In this document: positions 59,275 through 64,000 of the stretch, one piece after another
How positions within the stretch are numbered: position 1 is the stretch's first letter
Layout: each line of letters opens with the position of its first letter
Assembly (NCBI GenBank): GCA_937128795.1
Contig: CAKZMQ010000011.1
Span: 1 to 64,000 of the forward strand
Direction: 5' to 3'
DNA: 64,000 nt
DNA from: an uncultured Solirubrobacterales bacterium
Lineage (GTDB): Bacteria; Actinomycetota; Thermoleophilia; Solirubrobacterales; JACPNS01
Notes under the pieces: model-generated
The model's input: only the letters and a program-made list of their open reading frames with translations
Told to the model about the DNA's origin: nothing
Databases searched by the model: none
Translations under genes and position numbers: made by a program

Positions 59275-59745
59275 TTACCAGCGGTAGTGCGAGAAGGCGC
59301 GGTTGGCCTGCGCCATGCGGAAGATGTCTTCCTTTTTCTTGAACGCGGCGCCCTGGTCGGACTGGGCGTCGAGCAGTTCAAATGCGAGGCGTTCCTGCAT
59401 CGTCTTCTCGCGACGACTGCGGGAGGCCTCAACGAGCCAGCGGATCGCGAGCGTACGGGCGCGGCGGCCGGGGACCTCGACGGGCACCTGGTAGCTGGCA
59501 CCACCGACGCGGCGTGACTTGACCTCGATGTTCGGGGTGATCGCCTTGACTGAGGCTTCCAGGGCCTCGATCGGCTCCTTGCCGCTCTTCTGGGCCAGCG
59601 TGTCGAGCGCGCCGTAGACGATGCGCTCTGCCGTGCTCTTCTTGCCGTCGAGCATGACCTTGTTGATCAACTGCTGGACGAGACGGTTGTTGTAGACACC
59701 GTCGGGCTGAATTTCACGGATCTTTGCGGCGTTGCGGCGTGGCAT
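59275..59745 (-). CDS. rpsG: 30S ribosomal protein S7
   Basis: S7, 156 aa, complete: MPRRNAAKIREIQPDGVYNN, RLVQQLINKVMLDGKKSTAE, YQVPVEVPGRRARTLAIRWL and FRMAQANRAFSHYRW. It follows rpsL by 83 nt; the gap holds a 15-bp tandem repeat. The next gene is the first of the polysaccharide insertion instead of fusA. Confidence 0.97.
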   Translation of the reverse strand: MPRRNAAKIREIQPDGVYNNRLVQQLINKVMLDGKKSTAERIVYGALDTLAQKSGKEPIEALEASVKAITPNIEVKSRRVGGASYQVPVEVPGRRARTLAIRWLVEASRSRREKTMQERLAFELLDAQSDQGAAFKKKEDIFRMAQANRAFSHYRW

Positions 59746-59790
59746 GCTGGTCGATGACTCTCTTGCTTACGTGTTGGAAAGGTGGGCTGC

Positions 59791-59820
59791 CTGAAACTTA
59801 CAGAGCTGAAACTTACAGAG
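59791..59820. repeat. 15-bp tandem duplication between rpsL and rpsG
   Basis: CTGAAACTTACAGAG occurs twice in direct succession (59791-59805 and 59806-59820) and is followed by a partial third unit (ACAGAG). It lies just past the rpsL stop. Confidence 0.9.
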
Positions 59821-59828
59821 ACAGAGCT

Positions 59829-60224
59829 CTAGCTGACTTTCACGCCGTAGCGCGAACGAGCCTGCTTGCGGTCGGTGACACCGGCGGTGTCGAGCGTGCC
59901 GCGAATGATCTTGTACCTGACTCCCGGCAGGTCCTTGACTCGGCCGCCACGCACCAGCACCACGGAGTGCTCCTGCAGGTTGTGGCCCTCGCCGGGAATG
60001 TATGCCGTGACTTCCATCTGGTTCGTCAGGCGCACACGAGCGACCTTGCGAAGGGCCGAGTTCGGCTTCTTCGGCGTGGTCGTGTAGACACGCGTGCAAA
60101 CCCCACGACGCTGCGGCGCCGACTGCTTGGCCTGACCACCCTTCATCTGCTTGAGACCAGGGGTGGAAATCTTCTTCTTGGGCTTTTTGCGGCCCTTGCG
60201 GACGAGCTGATTGATACTTGGCAT
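59829..60224 (-). CDS. rpsL: 30S ribosomal protein S12
   Basis: S12, 131 aa from [20 protein letters not shown]. The decoding-site segments [19 protein letters not shown] and [17 protein letters not shown] are wild type, with the streptomycin-sensitivity lysines present. About nine extra residues ([11 protein letters not shown] region) lie before [10 protein letters not shown] compared with E. coli. It is the first gene of the superoperon, divergent from the SDR gene. Confidence 0.97.
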   Translation of the reverse strand: MPSINQLVRKGRKKPKKKISTPGLKQMKGGQAKQSAPQRRGVCTRVYTTTPKKPNSALRKVARVRLTNQMEVTAYIPGEGHNLQEHSVVLVRGGRVKDLPGVRYKIIRGTLDTAGVTDRKQARSRYGVKVS

Positions 60225-60292
60225 ACGACGGCGGATGGTAGCAATCGGCAACTCCGCGGCCCGACCTGTCGTATACAAGGTTGCAGACGCGT

Positions 60293-61057
60293 ATGGAATT
60301 GACGAACACCACAGCACTGGTCACAGGAGCGAACCGCGGAATCGGTAGAGCCTTCGCCGAGGCGCTCTCCGAACGCTGCGCGTTGGTCTACGCCGGCGCG
60401 CGCGACCCGGAATCAGTCGCAATCGAAGCCGACAACGTACGAGCGCTGCCGATCGACCTCTCGTCGACGGAGTCGATCGAACGGTCGTTTTCGGCCTCGC
60501 GAAAGCAATTTGAGAGCGTCGACATCCTTGTGAACAACGCCGGCGCGCTCAGCGTCGGACTGCTCGAGGAGCAGGACGTCGCAAAGATCTACACCAGTAT
60601 GCAGGTCAACTTGACCGGGTTGATGCACCTGACGAAGCTGGTGTTGCCGACGATGCTCGAGCGCGACCGCGGCTACATCGTGAACAACGCGAGCATGAGC
60701 GGGTATGCGTATTTCCCGCTTGCGAGCGTCTACGCCGCTTCGAAGGCTGGGGTCGTTGCCTTCAGCGAAGCGCTGCGCCGCGAGCTGGAACCGACCGGCG
60801 TGCGCGTGATGCACTTGGTCACGCCCGGTGTGAAGACCGACATGCTCGCGGCGACCGAGCAGGGCTACGGCGACCACTTCGACACATCGGAGTGGGATCA
60901 GGTCGAGCCGGCCGAGTGGGCCGAGAAGATGATCGACGGCATCAAGGGCGACGAGTCGATCGTCTGGCCGTCGGGCAAGACTCGTCTGGCTGCGCTGGCC
61001 GGGCGCGGGCCTGGATTTTTGCTCGATCGCGCGGCCGGGCGGATGTTCAAGCGCTGA
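60293..61057 (+). CDS. Short-chain dehydrogenase/reductase
   Basis: Classical SDR of 254 aa. The cofactor motif is [19 protein letters not shown], with [14 protein letters not shown], the catalytic serine region [10 protein letters not shown] and YAASK. It is probably NAD(P)H-dependent and cytosolic. The substrate is unknown. It is divergent from rpsL with only 68 nt between the starts and convergent with the cyclopropane synthase gene 9 nt away. Confidence 0.88.
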   Translation: MELTNTTALVTGANRGIGRAFAEALSERCALVYAGARDPESVAIEADNVRALPIDLSSTESIERSFSASRKQFESVDILVNNAGALSVGLLEEQDVAKIYTSMQVNLTGLMHLTKLVLPTMLERDRGYIVNNASMSGYAYFPLASVYAASKAGVVAFSEALRRELEPTGVRVMHLVTPGVKTDMLAATEQGYGDHFDTSEWDQVEPAEWAEKMIDGIKGDESIVWPSGKTRLAALAGRGPGFLLDRAAGRMFKR

Positions 61058-61066
61058 GGCGCGCGG

Positions 61067-62323
61067 TCAGACGCTCGAACGCACGTCGTTGCCGGATTCA
61101 CCGGCCGTGGCGAATGAATCCCAGGTGTCGCGGTGCGTCGGCTTTGCGTACGTTGCCTGGCCGACGAGGATCCGCCGCTCGACGAATCCGGCCTCGCAAT
61201 AGGCGAGATAAAGATTCCAAAGACGATGGAAACGTTCGTCATAGCCGCGCGCCCGCAGCTCTTCGAAGCTCTCATTGAAGTTGGCGCGCCAGCGCCGCAG
61301 GGTTTCCGGGTAGTGCGCGGTTATGTCTTCGAAATCGAGCAGCTGCATCTCGGTCTCGCGAGCGATCGCCTTCGAGATGAACTCGTTCGACGGCAGACTG
61401 CCGCCCGGAAAGATCAACGTGTTGGCGAAGCTGCGTGACATCTTCTCGGCCTCGTAGGCGCGGTCGTCAATCGTGATGATCTGATGGCACATGCGACCGT
61501 CGGGTTTGAGCAACCGATTGCAGACGCGAAAGAATTCGTCGAAGCGGCGCCAGCCGATCGTCTCGATCATCTCGATCGAGACCAGCTTGTCGTAAGTTCC
61601 CTCGAGCTTGGCGAAGTCACGTTCGACGATTTCGACGCGGTGCTCCAGGCCGGCCTCGCGGATGCGTTGGCGCGCAAGCTTGGTCTGCTCACCGGCGATC
61701 GTGGCGCTGGTCACGCGACAGCCGTATTTTGTTGCGGCATGTATCGCGAAGCCACCCCATCCGCTGCCGATTTCGATCAGGTGGTCGCGCGGCGTCAGCT
61801 GCAAGTTGCGGCACACGCGGTCGAACTTCTCGGTCTGGGCCGCTTCGAGCGTGTCGTCGGGCGAGGTGAAGATCGCCGAGGAGTAGGCCATCGTCTCGTC
61901 GAGCATCCGCTCGTATAGATCGTTGCCCAGGTTGTAGTGGCGGGCAGTCTTGCGCTTGTGAAGGTGCTCGTCGTGAAGCAGCGCACCGATCGTGCGAACG
62001 GGCTTCTCGGCCAGGCGGTAGAAGCCGCGCGCACGGTCGAGCGCAGGCATGTTGCGTGCGCCGACGCGAACGAACGCCGTGAGATCGTCGGTGTCCCATT
62101 CGCCGTCGATGTAGCTCTCGGCAAGGCCGAGACTGCCGCGGAAGAACGACGTGTAGAAGTGCGGGTGATGGACCTCAACCCTCGAGGTCAAAGGGCTTTC
62201 GATTCTCGTCTGACCGAACGATCTGGTGGCAGCGGGCTCTACGAGCTCCAATCGCCCGTCCCTGATCCCGTCTAGCACGCGAAACATCGCGCGGCGGGCA
62301 AGCGAATCAGTGGACTTCGGCAC
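61067..62323 (-). CDS. Cyclopropane-fatty-acyl-phospholipid synthase family methyltransferase
   Basis: SAM-dependent lipid methyltransferase of about 418 aa. It has the CFA hallmarks KTARHYNLGNDLYERMLDET, LIEIGSGWGGFAIHAATKYG (motif I), SIEMIETIGWRRFDEFF, FIFPGG-like (LIFPGGSLPS) and HYPETLRRW. It methylates or cyclopropanates unsaturated acyl chains in membrane lipids. The likely GTG start (62323) overlaps the DUF1365 end by 17 nt. It is last in the FAD-oxidoreductase / DUF1365 / CFA operon. Confidence 0.9.
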   Translation of the reverse strand: MPKSTDSLARRAMFRVLDGIRDGRLELVEPAATRSFGQTRIESPLTSRVEVHHPHFYTSFFRGSLGLAESYIDGEWDTDDLTAFVRVGARNMPALDRARGFYRLAEKPVRTIGALLHDEHLHKRKTARHYNLGNDLYERMLDETMAYSSAIFTSPDDTLEAAQTEKFDRVCRNLQLTPRDHLIEIGSGWGGFAIHAATKYGCRVTSATIAGEQTKLARQRIREAGLEHRVEIVERDFAKLEGTYDKLVSIEMIETIGWRRFDEFFRVCNRLLKPDGRMCHQIITIDDRAYEAEKMSRSFANTLIFPGGSLPSNEFISKAIARETEMQLLDFEDITAHYPETLRRWRANFNESFEELRARGYDERFHRLWNLYLAYCEAGFVERRILVGQATYAKPTHRDTWDSFATAGESGNDVRSSV

Positions 62324-63191
62324 GGGGCCGATCCTCCTCGGTGATCGTCGGCACATCATCTGCAATTGGATCAACGCTGCGTCGTGCCTGGTGCCCGTAC
62401 CAGCGGTATCCCTTCAGTTTCATCTTCAACGCCTGCCAGAAGATCTTCGCGGTAACCGAGATTGCCATCGCCGGGAATCGCGTCACGGTGCGGCGCAATT
62501 GATTGGCGCTGGCCGGGCGTCGACGTAGTCGCAACGCCGCGCTGAACTCGACCGAACCGTCGCGAGAGTTGCTGACCAGCAGCCCCAGCTCGTCGGTCGG
62601 CACACCTGTGCGCAGGCGATACGTGTAGTCCATCTCCAGAAATGGCGAAACGTGCATCTGCTTCTCGGCGGTGCCGTCGACCTCGTGGCCGCCGGGGAGT
62701 GCAGAGAACACATAGGCATGACTCTCGCGGTAGGGGATGTTCGTCACGTCGGCAACGACGTGGCTGAGGCGCTCGCCGGACGCATCGAAGCAGTAGTAGA
62801 CCGCGATCGGGTTGAACTGGTAGCCGAAGCTGCGCAGGTTGGCCAGCAGACGAATCGGGCCGTTTGGACGCGTTCCGGTTTCGCGCTCGACGAGATCGCG
62901 GATCTCGGCACTCAACGGGCGGAATGCGTCGCCATAAAAATCCTGCCTTCTGAACTGCAGCGGTGCCCAGTGACGAGTGCTGAACAGCCGCGATCCTCCG
63001 AACAGACGTGCTCCCTCGCCTGACTCAAGCTCGGAGAGGTCCAAGTAAGTCATGTAGACCGGGTAGCTGAACGAGCGCTGTTTCGGCACGAATCGTGAAT
63101 GGCCGATCTTGCCCACGAATATGGCCGATGCCGATCCCGCCGATCCTGCGTTCGCTGTCTTTGATGAGGACATGTGATTCATCGAGATCAC
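62307..63191 (-). CDS. DUF1365 family protein
   Basis: 294 aa; family features are IFVGKIGHSRFVPKQRSFSY near the start, RLLANLRSFGYQFNPIAVYY in the middle, and HVSPFLEMDYTYRL with KIFWQALKMKLKGYRWYGH toward the end. There is no signal peptide. The biochemical role is not established; it is usually found between an FAD-dependent oxidoreductase and a cyclopropane-synthase-like methyltransferase, as here. GTG start overlaps the previous stop (GTGA). Confidence 0.88.
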   Translation of the reverse strand: MISMNHMSSSKTANAGSAGSASAIFVGKIGHSRFVPKQRSFSYPVYMTYLDLSELESGEGARLFGGSRLFSTRHWAPLQFRRQDFYGDAFRPLSAEIRDLVERETGTRPNGPIRLLANLRSFGYQFNPIAVYYCFDASGERLSHVVADVTNIPYRESHAYVFSALPGGHEVDGTAEKQMHVSPFLEMDYTYRLRTGVPTDELGLLVSNSRDGSVEFSAALRLRRRPASANQLRRTVTRFPAMAISVTAKIFWQALKMKLKGYRWYGHQARRSVDPIADDVPTITEEDRPRAEVH

Positions 63192-64000
63192 ACGACTTCC
63201 ATGTCGGGGTCGGCAAGCCGCGAAATCGTTTCGCGCTCGGCCATAGGCGTTCGAGCGGCAACCGCGTCGGCGGCGCGAATTCCACTCCAGACGCCGTCCT
63301 CATGAAAGCCCCAGCGCCAGTAGGCACCACAGAAGTGCGTGCGATTTACGCCGCTGATTTCATGATGACGCTTTTGCGCTTGCAGCCCAGCGGCGGTGAA
63401 GACCGGGTGCGAGAAGTTCTGTTCGCAGATCACTTCGGCTGGGTCGATCTTGTCGCTCAGATTCAGCGTCACGCAATAGTCGACGTCGCCGGGTATCGGT
63501 TGGAGGTTGTTCATCCAGTAGGTCACCGTCGTTCGATCGCGCGGTTCGTCGAGCAGATGGAAGTTCCAGCTCGATCGCGCGGCACGGCGCCGGGGCAGCA
63601 GGGCGGTGTCGGTGTGCAGCACGACGTCGTTGTCGGCGTAGGGAATCGCGCCGAGGATGTCCCGTTCTTCATCAGTCGGGTCGACCAGCAGCTTCAGCGC
63701 TTGATCGGAGTGGGTCGCGATCACGATCTCGTCAAAGATCGCCTCCGCCCCGTCACTGAGCTTGATCGCCACGCCGTTTTCGCCGCGTCGAACTGCCTCT
63801 GCGGCGATTCCGGTGTGAATACCGTCGCCGAACGCTGCGGTCAGCTTTTTCACGTATTCGGTGGACCCACCCTTGATCGTTCGCCACTGCGGGCGCCCTG
63901 TCAACTCGAGGATGCCGTGGTTGTCGAAGAACTGGAAGACGATTCGCGCCGGAAACTCATACAACTGTGCAGGGTCGGCCGACCACACCGCACTGACCTG
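63188..64000 (-). CDS. FAD-dependent oxidoreductase (amine-oxidase family), 5' part missing
   Basis: The 3' part of a flavoprotein, cut by the window edge; the frame stays open to 64000, so the N-terminal FAD-binding motif is outside. Visible family segments are VWSADPAQLYEFPARIVFQF, WRTIKGGSTEYVKKL, IVIATHSDQALKLL and THFCGAYWRWGFHEDGV near the C-terminus. Homologues act on unsaturated lipids or are annotated as NAD/FAD-binding proteins. It overlaps DUF1365 by 4 nt. Confidence 0.88.
   Translation of the reverse strand, partial: QVSAVWSADPAQLYEFPARIVFQFFDNHGILELTGRPQWRTIKGGSTEYVKKLTAAFGDGIHTGIAAEAVRRGENGVAIKLSDGAEAIFDEIVIATHSDQALKLLVDPTDEERDILGAIPYADNDVVLHTDTALLPRRRAARSSWNFHLLDEPRDRTTVTYWMNNLQPIPGDVDYCVTLNLSDKIDPAEVICEQNFSHPVFTAAGLQAQKRHHEISGVNRTHFCGAYWRWGFHEDGVWSGIRAADAVAARTPMAERETISRLADPDMEVV

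Overview
GC-rich bacterial chromosome, most likely a deep-branching actinobacterium. I infer Thermoleophilia / Solirubrobacterales from a mycobacterial-type lipid gene set, secreted TolB-like propeller proteins, the Lys/Ala/Pro-extended L22 and zinc-type S4, S14 and L36. This is inference from gene content; no 16S gene is present. Many starts are GTG or TTG, and genes often overlap by 4 nt (ATGA/GTGA).

Layout. 83-6054 (minus): desaturase, rubredoxin, acyltransferase-3, SRPBCC protein, metallophosphoesterase, RibD-like reductase and a TetR regulator, as a tight string. 6055-9403 (plus): twin-palindrome operator, DHA2-type efflux pump, TetR and a GAP/Sap-like membrane protein. 9439-9512: tRNA-Pro(CGG), followed by a partial copy of its 3' half. 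9915-12246: two adjacent membrane GGDEF proteins. 12271-14432 (minus): TetR, zinc alcohol dehydrogenase and a small hypothetical protein. 14518-20846 (plus): Nif3-like protein, two-domain fatty acyl-CoA reductase, long-chain acyl-CoA synthetase and a PBP4-type carboxypeptidase. 20854-24464 (minus): ligA, surE, truA.

24649-27058 (plus) holds two secreted paralogues that interrupt the usual rplQ-truA junction. From 27076 to 60224 (minus) runs the fused str-S10-spc-alpha ribosomal superoperon: rpsL, rpsG, fusA, tuf, rpsJ to rpsQ, rplN to secY, adk, map, rpmJ, rpsM, rpsK, rpsD, rpoA, rplQ. It is interrupted twice by surface-polysaccharide genes: three GT2 glycosyltransferases between secY and adk, and a seven-gene ABC-transporter-dependent polysaccharide cluster between rpsG and fusA. 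infA is missing from its usual place between map and rpmJ. The window ends with an SDR enzyme (plus) and a cyclopropane synthase / DUF1365 / FAD-oxidoreductase operon (minus) that runs off the right edge.

Most unusual signal: four copies of a 57-61 bp palindromic element lie in frame inside low-complexity extensions of ribosomal proteins S5 (two copies, opposite orientations), S17 and L4. The core is conserved, the outer arms differ between copies yet stay self-complementary, and one core base pair shows a compensatory change. L22, S3 and S17 also carry long extensions. A second candidate is the 457-nt interval before fusA, which has a promoter-like site, nested hairpins and a strong terminator, as expected of a structured small RNA or a regulated leader.
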